Part shown: positions 24,689 to 33,051 of the stretch, in pieces
Layout: each line of letters starts with the position of its first letter
Position numbering within the stretch: the stretch's first letter is position 1
DNA from: Kaistia dalseonensis
Lineage (GTDB): Bacteria; Pseudomonadota; Alphaproteobacteria; Rhizobiales; Kaistiaceae
DNA: 64,000 nucleotides
Direction of reading: 5' to 3'
Assembly: GCF_030814715.1 (NCBI RefSeq)
Contig: NZ_JAUSVO010000001.1
Coordinates: forward strand, 620,001-684,000
Made by a program: the position numbers and the translations under genes
The notes under the pieces: generated by a model
Databases searched by the model: none
Told to the model about the DNA's origin: nothing
What the model saw: only the letters and a program-made list of their open reading frames with translations

Positions 24689-25780
24689 TCAGGCGATGGA
24701 ACTGCCCGCCCGCCGCGCCGTGTCGGCAACACGGTTGACCGCGGCGAAAACCGTCACCGGATCAATACCTTCGAGGCAGGCCAGCGTCCCGAGCGGGCAG
24801 ACGCGCTTGTGACAGGGCCGGCAGGAGAGATCGAGCGAAACGACCTCGGCATTGGGCGCCGTGGGCGGCGTCATTTTTTCCGAGCTCGAGCCATAAAGGA
24901 CGACGAGCGGACGATCGAGCGCGCCAGCGACGTGCATCAGGCCCGAATCGTTGGAGACGACGACGTCACACGCCGAAAGCAGCGTCGCGGCCTCGACGAG
25001 CGAGGTGCGGCCGGCAAGGTCATCGACAGGCACGCCGGCCTTGTCCGCGATCTCGGCCGTGATCGCCCTGTCCTTCGGCCCACCGAAGAGCCGGACGCGA
25101 TAGCCGCGACCATGGGCGAGGCGCGCGAGTCCAGCGAACTTCTCGGCCGGCCAACGCTTGGCCGGGCCATATTCGGCGCCGGGACAGAGGCCCAGCACAG
25201 GGCCCTTGCCGACCAGCCCGAACTTGTCGAGCAGTTCGGCGCTCGGCGCGTCGGGATGGCGCAGCACGGGTCGAGGGGAGGCGGGACTTGAGGAGGCGGG
25301 ACTTGGGGAGGCCGAGCGGGCAACGACTGCCTCCCTCGGATTCGCGAGCGCCACGAAGCGGTCGATGGTGCGCGCCGTCTTCCTCTCGCTGTCGGGCCGG
25401 GCATCGGTGAGCAGGATGGCACGGCCCTCGGCGGAATAGCCGATGCGCTCGGGGATGCCTGCTGCGAAGGTCGGGATGGCTGCCTTGAAGGCGCGCGGAA
25501 GGATGATCGCCGTGCCATAGCCGGCCGAGCGCAGCGACCGGCCGAGCTTCCAGCGCGCGACGAGGCCGAATTCGCCATGGCCGAGCCCAAGGGGGATGGT
25601 GTTGCGCACCCCTTCGATCAGCGTAGCCATGGGCAAAGCTGCCGGAGGCGCGAGCATGTCGATAGGCCTGCCAGGGTAACGGGCACGAAGCGCCGCGACC
25701 AGGCTTGCAGCCATGACCATATCGCCGACCCAGGAGGGGCCGACGATCAGGATGGGTGATGATGGATCTGGCTGAGGCAT
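24689..25780 (-). CDS. waaF: LPS heptosyltransferase II
   Basis: About 363 residues from ATG 25780, followed within ten residues by the family opening ILIVGPSWVGDMVMAASLVA; an in-frame ATG at 25819 is also possible. GT9 fold with VLGLCPGAEYGPAKRWPAEKFAGLA and VSNDSGLMHVAGALDRPLVVLYGSSSEKMTPP, then the WaaF-type CRPCHKRVCPLGTLACLEGIDP. It adds the second heptose to the inner core. The linker between the two domains holds an unusual Ser/Pro-rich insertion (ASPSPASSSPASPRPV) encoded partly by a 15-bp tandem repeat. It is the first gene of the heptose operon. Confidence 0.92.
   Translation of the reverse strand: MPQPDPSSPILIVGPSWVGDMVMAASLVAALRARYPGRPIDMLAPPAALPMATLIEGVRNTIPLGLGHGEFGLVARWKLGRSLRSAGYGTAIILPRAFKAAIPTFAAGIPERIGYSAEGRAILLTDARPDSERKTARTIDRFVALANPREAVVARSASPSPASSSPASPRPVLRHPDAPSAELLDKFGLVGKGPVLGLCPGAEYGPAKRWPAEKFAGLARLAHGRGYRVRLFGGPKDRAITAEIADKAGVPVDDLAGRTSLVEAATLLSACDVVVSNDSGLMHVAGALDRPLVVLYGSSSEKMTPPTAPNAEVVSLDLSCRPCHKRVCPLGTLACLEGIDPVTVFAAVNRVADTARRAGSSIA
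25277..25306 (-). repeat. 15-bp tandem duplication inside waaF
   Basis: Two 15-bp units (25277-25291 and 25292-25306) differ at one base, and a partial third unit GGAGGC follows. They encode the SPASS/SPASP run in the interdomain linker, in frame. Confidence 0.8.
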
Positions 25781-25835
25781 GGTGAGGTTCGACACGTGTT
25801 CATGGCGTCGCCGAGCCATGCCGTCAAGCGCTGCG

Positions 25836-26105
25836 TCACATGACGGGCGGCTCGGGCCGGATCGGCGGGATATAATCCGGTTCCGCGCCCGGCAGGTCGT
25901 CTATTCCGGGATCCTCGACCGGATAGGGATGTCGGCCCTTGGGATTGGTCGCGGGAATTTCCTGCGGATCCTGGTCGGGCAATTCCTGCGGCACGTTCCC
26001 GGGGATGTCGGGAGGTCCCTTCGGCGGCTCCGGCTCGGGCACGGGATCGTGCACCGGCGGCATGTTGTTGGGATTGGGGTCGGGCTGGTTCGGCTGATTG
26101 GGCAT
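25836..26105 (-). CDS. Proline-rich small protein of unknown function
   Basis: 89 residues from ATG 26105, chosen for the strong site GAGAGGAG just upstream. Thirty of the 89 residues are proline, mixed with Asp, Asn and Glu (PNQPNQPDPNPNN, EPEPPKGPPDIPG). It has no cysteine, no signal peptide and no membrane segment, and it is expected to be disordered. The codon use and strong ribosome site support a real gene. It is 57 bases after the DUF2339 gene on the same strand and 55 bases before waaF, so it may share transcripts with either. I do not recognise a family beyond general low-complexity similarity. Confidence 0.65.
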   Translation of the reverse strand: MPNQPNQPDPNPNNMPPVHDPVPEPEPPKGPPDIPGNVPQELPDQDPQEIPATNPKGRHPYPVEDPGIDDLPGAEPDYIPPIRPEPPVM

Positions 26106-26162
26106 ATTGGGTCTCCTCTCAGTGTGGAAACGGCTGTCCCACACACAAGGTTCCCTGTCTGA

Positions 26163-28892
26163 TCAAGGTGTCTGCCCCGTCCCTTCCGACGCGGGTTCCG
26201 CGCGGGAGCCGCCATGGCCGAAGAGCAGGCGCTGGTAGAGCAGGCCGATCCCGATCAGCACGATGCCGAGCCCCATGAACGAGAAAGCCCGCCAGACGCC
26301 CTCCAGGTTGGCCATGTCGACGAGAAAGACCTTGAGCACCGTCAGAAGGATCAGGGCTGCCGAAGCGAGGCGGGCCGCCTTCATGTCGAAGACGAGCCCG
26401 ACCAGCAGCAGTGCGAGGCCGAGGACGAGCCAGGCGGCGGAATAGGTGTACGATTCGGCCGAGCCGATGCTGTCCACCGTCAGGTCGGGAGCCTGCGCGA
26501 ACAGGAAGCGGATCTCGAGCGAGATCGCACTAAAGGCCAAGGCGAATGCCACGAGGCCAGTGGCGCTGCGGAGCCAGCGCTGGACGGGACGTGCGGCGGC
26601 GGGCAGGGGGGACGCCGCGATCAGCGCGGCCAGGATGGCGGGCAGCGCATAGGCGAGCAGGATCTCGTTGAAGATAGCGCCGCCGGCCACGGCGATGCCC
26701 GTCAGGATCGGGTTGACCACGAAGCCGAGTGCCAGCACGGCATTGGTGAGGCCGAGCAGCCGCGCCAGGACCGCGCCGATCCGGAAGACCGGGCTCGGGC
26801 GGCTTTGGGAGAGGCGCGAGAGGCCGAGCGCGAAGGCGAAGGCCGCGACCGTCGTGAGGCCCTGCTCGCTGAGTGCCGTAGAGGGCTTGAGCAGGTCGCC
26901 GCCAAAGGTGAAGGCTCGAATTTCGAAGATGACGAGGAGTGCCGCCATGATCACGGCGAGGGCCTCGGCGGCATGGACGGCGCGATCCTCGCGGACCCGC
27001 CGGAGCAGGGTCGAGGCGCCGGCAAAGGCTGCAGCCGGTATGCCGTAGCCGAACAGGATCGATAGATAGATGCCGCTGCCGGAACGCGTTCCGAAGATAT
27101 AGGGATCCCAGGCGACGCGGGCGAGCGTCAGCAGCGCCAGCACGCCGACCGCGTAGCGCAGCGCCGTTATGGGGCGGCGAAGCTGCACCCAGGCCGCGCC
27201 CAGGCTCGCCAGTGCAAAGGAGGTGGTGAGCACGCCGCCTTCGAGCGCCATCGTCAGCGACAGGGCGACGGCGCCAACTGCGCCGGCGGCAAAGAGGCCG
27301 GTCGGTATCTGATCGGATGGCGCGTCAGCCCGCTCTCGGCGGGCAAAGCGCTCGGTCAAAACCGCATAAAGGAAGCCGAGCGCCAGCGTCAGCGCGGCGA
27401 AGCTGACATTCGAGACGAAGCCGGTGATGCGGAGATAGGCCACGATCGCGATCAGCAGCGGGCCGGCCGTCGCGGCGGCTGCGTGGGCTGAGATCGCGAA
27501 TCGGCCGGGCTCGGGCGTGGTTCTCAGCCGGGCAAGCGCTGTCGCGATCAGCGCCGCGGCGCTCGCCGCCGCGACCGCCGCGAAGGCATTGATCGCGTCG
27601 GGCAGCGGGAGATAAGCGCTGACGGCATCGATGATCTGGGTCGTCGGCTCGGCAGCCGCCTGGCGCGCCGCCGGCCAGAAATAGAGCAGGGCGAGCGCCA
27701 GCCCGGCCGCTCCGGGCGAAGCCAGCGCGACGGCATCGTATCGCCAGGCGATGACGAGAAGGATCGCACCGCCGATAAGGCTCGCAATGATCGATGCTGT
27801 CTCATAGTCGCTCGCCATCGCGCCGGCGACGAGCAGCGCCGCGATCGCCCAGACGACGCCGACGGCCAGCCAATCCGGGCGCCCGGACGGTTCGCTGTCA
27901 CGCTGCACGTCGATGATGAGGAAGAAGGCGGCGAGTACCAGCATGACGACGGCATAGATCCCGCTCTCGATTGGGGCCGCCGGCGAAGTCAGCAGCAGGA
28001 AGCCCCAGCCGACGGCGCCGATTCCGGCCGCGATCGCGAGCCAGCGCCATTGCCGGAGCCGCGCGAGGCCGTAGGCGGCGGCAGTGACGAGAGTCAGATA
28101 GCTCATCAGCATCGCGATATCGGGCGCGTCTGAGCCGACCAGCAGCGGTGCTGCATAGGCGCCGACCAGGCCAAGGCCGGAGAGCCATGGTCCATGCAGG
28201 GCAGCCGCCGCCATTGTGCCGAGGCTGATCAGCGCGAGCAGGACAAACGCCGCCGTCGGCCCGATTAGCCCATAGAGCGCGTAGGCCCCATAGGCGGTGG
28301 CGAAGAGCCCGACGGTGCCAGCAGCGGTCAATATGCCGGGAATATTGGCCGATGGGATCGCGGAGAACGCCGTGACGCGGTCGGAGCGACGCAGCCATTC
28401 GCCGGCCGCGAGCAGGGCGAGCGAGAAGGCGGCGCCAAACGCGATCCGCACACCGGGCCCGAGCAGGCCGGCATCGATCGAATAGCGCACGAGGAAGATC
28501 GCGCCGAGCGCCAGCGCGAGGCCTCCGACCCACACGGCCCAGCGCGTTCCAAGCCTTTGTTCGAGGCTCTCCTTCGGACGAGCGACCGACGGTCCGGCCG
28601 CGGAGGCAGGCTCATCGGGCGGCAGGAGCGATTCGGGTTCGGGGACCGGCTCGCTTGCCGGAACCGTCTCCGCTTCAACCGCAGGCGCAACAATTGCGAC
28701 CGGCGTCTCGGGACTGACGTCCGGACCGACTGGCGGCTGCACGGCGACCAGTGATCTGCCGTCGAGCGCCGCGAGACGGGCTTCGAGCGCGGTGATCCGT
28801 CGATGCGCCTTGATGCCCATCACGAAGGACGCGATCAGCATGACGGGAAGCGCAACGATCAGCAGGAGCCCGAGGGAGATCAGTCCATCCAT
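26163..28892 (-). CDS. DUF2339 polytopic membrane protein
   Basis: 909 residues. One N-terminal helix (residues 5-25) is followed by a short coiled segment with RRITALEARLAAL, a Pro/Glu-rich linker (about 55-110), then RPKESLEQRLGTRWAVWVGGLALALGAIFLVRYSI, which is the DUF2339 hallmark. The remaining 750 residues are nearly all hydrophobic, with more than 20 membrane helices. The family is widespread in Gram-negative bacteria, and its function is not established. It is separated by 333 bases from the divergent lipid A operon and is followed by the proline-rich gene. Nothing suggests truncation. Confidence 0.88.
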   Translation of the reverse strand: MDGLISLGLLLIVALPVMLIASFVMGIKAHRRITALEARLAALDGRSLVAVQPPVGPDVSPETPVAIVAPAVEAETVPASEPVPEPESLLPPDEPASAAGPSVARPKESLEQRLGTRWAVWVGGLALALGAIFLVRYSIDAGLLGPGVRIAFGAAFSLALLAAGEWLRRSDRVTAFSAIPSANIPGILTAAGTVGLFATAYGAYALYGLIGPTAAFVLLALISLGTMAAAALHGPWLSGLGLVGAYAAPLLVGSDAPDIAMLMSYLTLVTAAAYGLARLRQWRWLAIAAGIGAVGWGFLLLTSPAAPIESGIYAVVMLVLAAFFLIIDVQRDSEPSGRPDWLAVGVVWAIAALLVAGAMASDYETASIIASLIGGAILLVIAWRYDAVALASPGAAGLALALLYFWPAARQAAAEPTTQIIDAVSAYLPLPDAINAFAAVAAASAAALIATALARLRTTPEPGRFAISAHAAAATAGPLLIAIVAYLRITGFVSNVSFAALTLALGFLYAVLTERFARRERADAPSDQIPTGLFAAGAVGAVALSLTMALEGGVLTTSFALASLGAAWVQLRRPITALRYAVGVLALLTLARVAWDPYIFGTRSGSGIYLSILFGYGIPAAAFAGASTLLRRVREDRAVHAAEALAVIMAALLVIFEIRAFTFGGDLLKPSTALSEQGLTTVAAFAFALGLSRLSQSRPSPVFRIGAVLARLLGLTNAVLALGFVVNPILTGIAVAGGAIFNEILLAYALPAILAALIAASPLPAAARPVQRWLRSATGLVAFALAFSAISLEIRFLFAQAPDLTVDSIGSAESYTYSAAWLVLGLALLLVGLVFDMKAARLASAALILLTVLKVFLVDMANLEGVWRAFSFMGLGIVLIGIGLLYQRLLFGHGGSRAEPASEGTGQTP

Positions 28893-29225
28893 GAGCCGTT
28901 CCTAACACGCAATCCGGTCGACATGGCGCTGGGCCACGCTCCGCTCTTCAGGCGACAGAAAAGTGCCATCGCCGATCGATCGAGAAGCTGATCCTATCAG
29001 CCATGGCTTCCGAACGGATGAATCGTCGTTCGTCAGCCGATTCAGGTGGTGAACCCAGTCCGGGTCGCCAGAGTGGGCGGGGCTTAGCACGGCCGGAGAC
29101 AGGGTGGATGTGACCATGATCGCAGGACGTCATCCAATCGCCATCTCTGTGCGGTTGCTGGCGTCGCGACTTCGCTGTATCCCGCTCAGTCGGAACAATG
29201 TGAAACAGATCAGACGGTTCGACGC
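28893..29225. other. Divergent intergenic region with one doubtful small ORF
   Basis: 333 bases between the DUF2339 gene and the GT39 gene. A 71-codon minus-strand frame (28902-29117, ATG start) ends with LSPEERSVAQRHVDRIAC and could be a small gene, but it has no convincing ribosome site and I recognise nothing in it. No clear promoter pair or hairpin was found. It should hold the divergent promoters. Confidence 0.3.
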
Positions 29226-30947
29226 GTGAACAAGGCCGAAGCCCCCGAGATGTCCGCCTCGCCGTTTTGGCTGAAGCTGGCTGCGACGATCGAAGGCGGC
29301 CTCGACAGGGTTGCCTGCTCCCGCGCTGCAAGCTTGGCGGCCATAGTGCTCGTCGCCCTGATCTGTGTGTTGCCGGGCTTCTTCACGCTGCCACCCATCG
29401 ATCGCGACGAGCCGCGCTTTGCGCAGGCGACACACCAGATGGTCGAGACCGGCAATTATTTCGACATCCGCTTTCAGGACGAGGCCCGCTACAAGAAGCC
29501 GATCGGGATCTATTGGCTGCAATCGGCCGCGGTATGGCTCACCGGTACAGGTCCCGACGCGCCGATCGCCGTCTATCGGCTTGCCTCGCTCTTCGGAATT
29601 CTGGCGGCTTCCTGCCTGACATGGTGGCTCGCCATGGCCTTTGGCCGGCCACGCCTCGCGCTCCTGGCTGGTCTCCTGCTCGCCTCCACGGTGCTGGTCG
29701 GTGTCGAGGCGCGGCTCGCCAAGACGGATGCCGTTCTGCTTGCGACGATCGTGGCCGCGCATGGCGCGCTGGTGCGGGCCTGGCTCGCCGACACGCGGGA
29801 GCGAAGCTTCAAGCTCGCTGCGATCTTCTGGACGGCGCTCGGCGTCTCGATCCTCATCAAGGGGCCCGTCGGCGTCGGTGCGATCCTCTGCCCCGTTGTC
29901 GTCCTCTCGATCGTGCGGGGCTCGTTTTCGTGGCTGAAGCGGCTTGCGCCGCTGCCGGGCTTCATCTGGATGCTCATCGTCGTCTTGCCCTGGTTCGTCG
30001 CAATCGGGATCGCGAGCAAGGGAGCCTTCTTCCAGGAAGCGCTCGGCCGCGACCTGCTCGGCAAGGTCTCGGACGTGCAGGAATCGCATGGCGCGCCGCC
30101 AGGCGCCTACCTCCTCACGTTCTTTTTCACGTTCTGGCCTGTTGCCGCTTATTTCTCGACCGGTTTCGGCTGGGTACTGGACCAGTTGAAGCGGCCGACC
30201 GTGCTCTATGCCATGGCGTCGGTGGTGCCGTTCTGGCTTGCCGTCGAGGCGATGGCGACCAAGCTGCCGCACTACGTTCTGCCGCTTTATCCGTTGATCG
30301 CACTCGTCACCGCGGATGTGCTCGACAGCGGCGGGATCCGGCGTGGTTTCTCGGGCTGGTTTGCACGCTTCGCGGCATCCGGCGCGGCGCTCTTTCCCCT
30401 CGCTCTGGCGATCGCTGCGATCGTGATCGCCATTCTTCTGCACGAGGCCATGCCTATCTTCGGCATCGCGATCCTGATCGTGGCGATCGCCGTCGGCGTC
30501 GCGTCGGGCCGGCTCTTCCGCATCTCGGCGCTGGCGAGCGCGATGCTGGCAATCGCAACAGCGGCGTTGACCTATGCCGGGACGCTCGGCGTCATCCTGC
30601 CATCCTTTGACATGATCCGGATCAGCGAGAACCTCGTCCGCACCGGGCGCAGCGATCCGGCCTGCCCGGATCCAGACTTCGCCAGTGCAGGTTTCGACGA
30701 GCCCAGCCTCGTGTTCGTCGGCGGCACCAATACGCTTCTGGTCGACGGCGAGCGCGCCGCGAACTTCCTCGGCGGTGGTACGTGCCGCGTCGCATTCATA
30801 GAAAAGCGCCAATTGTCGGGTTTCAGCAGCCGTGCCGACGATCTCGGGCTGACGCTCAAGCCGCTCGGCGTCGTCAAGGGCTACAACATCAACGGCGGTC
30901 GGATGCTGGAACTGAATGTCTTCCTGCGCGGTGGGGCCGCTCCTTGA
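29226..30947 (+). CDS. GT39/ArnT-like lipid-phosphate-dependent glycosyltransferase
   Basis: 573 residues, about 12 membrane helices. After the first helix comes the catalytic loop of the PMT/ArnT superfamily, with FFTLPPIDRDEPRFAQATHQ (adjacent Asp-Glu) and FDIRFQDEARYKKPIGIYWLQ. Such enzymes take a sugar from undecaprenyl (or dodecaprenyl) phosphate and add it to lipid A or core at the periplasmic side. GTG at 29226 is possible; ATG at 29250 (MSASPFWLKL) is an alternative. The next three genes overlap one another, giving a donor synthase (GT2), a LAB_N partner and a PAP2 phosphatase. That set resembles rhizobial galacturonosyl systems (RgtA-F), though the sugar cannot be read here. Confidence 0.86.
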   Translation: MNKAEAPEMSASPFWLKLAATIEGGLDRVACSRAASLAAIVLVALICVLPGFFTLPPIDRDEPRFAQATHQMVETGNYFDIRFQDEARYKKPIGIYWLQSAAVWLTGTGPDAPIAVYRLASLFGILAASCLTWWLAMAFGRPRLALLAGLLLASTVLVGVEARLAKTDAVLLATIVAAHGALVRAWLADTRERSFKLAAIFWTALGVSILIKGPVGVGAILCPVVVLSIVRGSFSWLKRLAPLPGFIWMLIVVLPWFVAIGIASKGAFFQEALGRDLLGKVSDVQESHGAPPGAYLLTFFFTFWPVAAYFSTGFGWVLDQLKRPTVLYAMASVVPFWLAVEAMATKLPHYVLPLYPLIALVTADVLDSGGIRRGFSGWFARFAASGAALFPLALAIAAIVIAILLHEAMPIFGIAILIVAIAVGVASGRLFRISALASAMLAIATAALTYAGTLGVILPSFDMIRISENLVRTGRSDPACPDPDFASAGFDEPSLVFVGGTNTLLVDGERAANFLGGGTCRVAFIEKRQLSGFSSRADDLGLTLKPLGVVKGYNINGGRMLELNVFLRGGAAP

Positions 30948-31900
30948 GGTCGGTCGGCGCACGGCGCTTCGCGGTGATCAACGAGAGGATCGGCGCCAAT
31001 CTCACCGCCATCGGAGCGCGGATCACACGCTATCGCGAGCGGCCGGCCATCAATCCATCGGCACTGCGCCGGTCCGAAATCGCCGTGCTGACGGTGTTCT
31101 CACTTCTGGTCGTGCTCGCCGTCGGCCTCGCCTTCGACCGTCTCTCGGTCGAGCGCGCGCGCGAGGTGCCGGCGATCGGCCGCTGGTTCTTCGGCCTGCT
31201 GACCGAACTGGGCCTCTCTGCCTGGGAACTCTATCCGGCCGGGATTCTCGTGCTGTTGCTGCTTTTCGGCCGCTGGTCGATGGTGCCGCGCCGCGTCGCG
31301 GCGTTCTGGGCGGAGATCGGCGCCTTTGCAGCCTATATTTTCGGCGCAATCGCGGGCTCGGGCATCGCGCTCAACATTGCCAAGCAGTTCATCGGCCGGG
31401 GCCGACCGGGGACCTTCGACGAATATGGCGCGCTGGTCTTGCGACCCTTTCGCTTCAGCTATGAATTCCAGAGCTTTCCATCCGGCCATTCGGCGACGGC
31501 GGGCGCCCTGATCGCAATCGGCTTCCTCGTCGTGCCCAGACTGCGGATCTGGCTGATGGCGCTCGCTCTCGGCATAGCGGCGAGCCGCGTCGTGGTCGGC
31601 GCGCATTATCCGAGCGACATCGTTGGCGGGCTGTTGTTCGGCTATGTGTTCAGCCTCTGGCTCGCGGGACGCTTTGCCGCCGCCGGCTGGGCCTTTGCAC
31701 GCGGACCCGAGGGCCTTATAAGGGCGCGCGCTGCGGCCATTACCTATGTCTTCGACAGTCCGGCGCGCATTATTGTTGTCATAGCTGGGCTGATCGACGC
31801 CCTTATCGGGCGACGGGTCTGGATTCCCGCGCTCTTGTCCATCGGAGATGGTTCTCATGGCGTTCCCCGCATCCAACGAGATCGCGCCGATGACATTTGA
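30944..31900 (+). CDS. PAP2-family lipid phosphatase
   Basis: 318 residues from a TTG at 30944 that overlaps the previous stop (TTGA); other starts lie within the GT39 gene. The three-part PAP2 active site is complete: KQFIGRGRP (KX6RP), PSGH in FQSFPSGHSAT, and SRVVVGAHYPSD (SRX5HX3D). About six membrane helices place the site at the periplasmic face. Candidates for the substrate are lipid A phosphate (LpxE-like) or undecaprenyl pyrophosphate/phosphate released by the neighbouring glycosyltransferase. The fusion-like overlaps on both sides (4 and 11 bases) imply translational coupling. Confidence in the family is high; in the substrate, low. Confidence 0.87.
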   Translation: MRSVGARRFAVINERIGANLTAIGARITRYRERPAINPSALRRSEIAVLTVFSLLVVLAVGLAFDRLSVERAREVPAIGRWFFGLLTELGLSAWELYPAGILVLLLLFGRWSMVPRRVAAFWAEIGAFAAYIFGAIAGSGIALNIAKQFIGRGRPGTFDEYGALVLRPFRFSYEFQSFPSGHSATAGALIAIGFLVVPRLRIWLMALALGIAASRVVVGAHYPSDIVGGLLFGYVFSLWLAGRFAAAGWAFARGPEGLIRARAAAITYVFDSPARIIVVIAGLIDALIGRRVWIPALLSIGDGSHGVPRIQRDRADDI

Positions 31901-32648
31901 TGGTTCGACGATCCGTGCGCGGCCGGCCCTTTCTGTTGTCATCCCGTGCAAGAATGAAGCGGAGAACATCCCCGAGCTGATCGGCGAGATCGCTGCCGCC
32001 CTTTCCGGCCGCTCCTTCGAAGTGATCGTGGTCGATGACGGGTCCGATGATGGCACGGATGCGGTGCTCAAGGGGATGATGCGGGAGCGCGACTGGCTGC
32101 GGGCGGTGCGACATCCGCAATCCTGCGGCCAGAGCGCAGCGGTCCGCACGGGCCTTCTGGCGGCGCGTGGCGACATCGTCATCACGATCGATGGTGACGG
32201 CCAGAACGATCCGGCCTTCATGCCGGCGCTGGTCGATGCGCTCGAGAAGGGCGGTCCGGCGATGGCGATCGTCGCCGGCCAACGGCTGAAGCGTACGGAT
32301 TCGGGTGCGAAGCGGATTGCCTCGCGCCTCGCCAACAAGTTGCGTGGCGCGATATTGCAGGATGGCACGCGCGATTCCGGCTGCGGCCTGAAGGCAATCC
32401 GGCGCCCAGTCTTCCTGCTCTTCCCCTATTTCGATGGTTGGCACCGCTATCTGCCGGCGCTCGCCATTCGCGAGGGCTATACGGTCGGGCACATTGATGT
32501 CGTCGACCGCAGCCGCCGACATGGCGTGTCGAAATATGGAATTCTCGATCGGGCGCTGGTCGGCGCTGCCGATCTCTTTGGCGTCTGGTGGCTCAGGCGG
32601 CGGCGGAAGCGGATTCCGCGCCCCGTGGAGGTTAAGGTCGATGGCTAG
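31890..32648 (+). CDS. GT2 polyprenyl-phosphate sugar synthase (DPM1/ArnC/RgtE-like)
   Basis: 252 residues from ATG 31890 (ATGACATTTG), overlapping the PAP2 gene by 11 bases; an ATG at 31848 is in frame but lies deeper in the upstream gene. GT2 fold with LSVVIPCKNEAENIPELIGE, VDDGSDDGTDAVL, TIDGDGQNDP (metal-binding D-x-D) and RDSGCGLKAIRRPVF, the signature of dolichyl-phosphate-mannose-type synthases. HGVSKYGILDRAL matches the RSRGVSKY motif of ArnC/RgtE relatives. There are no C-terminal membrane helices. It probably loads a sugar onto undecaprenyl phosphate as donor for the GT39 enzyme. Confidence 0.87.
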   Translation: MTFDGSTIRARPALSVVIPCKNEAENIPELIGEIAAALSGRSFEVIVVDDGSDDGTDAVLKGMMRERDWLRAVRHPQSCGQSAAVRTGLLAARGDIVITIDGDGQNDPAFMPALVDALEKGGPAMAIVAGQRLKRTDSGAKRIASRLANKLRGAILQDGTRDSGCGLKAIRRPVFLLFPYFDGWHRYLPALAIREGYTVGHIDVVDRSRRHGVSKYGILDRALVGAADLFGVWWLRRRRKRIPRPVEVKVDG

Positions 32649-32979
32649 TCTGATGAGCCAACTGAGCAACTGGCTGCACTCGGTCTTCGTGCAGCAGTTC
32701 GACGTCTGGATCCTGCTTGGATTTGCGGCGCAGGCGCTCTTCACCATGCGCTTCGTCGTGCAGTGGATTGCCAGCGAGCGCGCGCGGCGCAGCGTGGTTC
32801 CGGCCGCGTTCTGGACGTTTTCGATCGTCGGCGGTGGATTGCTGCTCGTCTATGCGATCTATCGCAAGGATCCGGTCTTCATTGCCGGGCAGGCGGCTGG
32901 CCTCGTGATCTATTTCCGCAATGTCTGGTTCATCCTGCTCGAGCGCAAGCACGCCCGCGCCGGCAATGTGACCACCTGA
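32641..32979 (+). CDS. LAB_N (lipid A biosynthesis N-terminal domain) membrane protein
   Basis: 112 residues from ATG 32641, which has GGAGG upstream and overlaps the GT2 stop by 8 bases. Three to four membrane helices cover FDVWILLGFAAQALFTMRFV, VPAAFWTFSIVGGGLLLVYA and DPVFIAGQAAGLVIYFRNVW. The motif FxxRFxxQWxxSE (here TMRFVVQWIASERARRS) and RNVWFI identify the LAB_N family, found beside polyprenyl-phosphate sugar synthases (rgtF-like in rhizobia). It may flip the lipid-linked sugar across the inner membrane; that role is proposed for the family and not shown here. It ends the four-gene operon, before a bidirectional terminator. Confidence 0.85.
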   Translation: MASLMSQLSNWLHSVFVQQFDVWILLGFAAQALFTMRFVVQWIASERARRSVVPAAFWTFSIVGGGLLLVYAIYRKDPVFIAGQAAGLVIYFRNVWFILLERKHARAGNVTT

Positions 32980-33007
32980 AGCCTGTCTGGATCCGATGAA
33001 CTCCCGT

Positions 33008-33041
33008 GACACCCGCGCAGAAGCGCGGGTGTCTGCATTTT
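33008..33041. terminator. Bidirectional intrinsic terminator
   Basis: Perfect 11-bp stem GACACCCGCGC (33008-33018) and GCGCGGGTGTC (33023-33033) with an AGAA loop, followed by TGCATTTT. It lies between the convergent LAB_N and metC genes. Confidence 0.85.
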
Positions 33042-33051
33042 GGGCCGGTTC

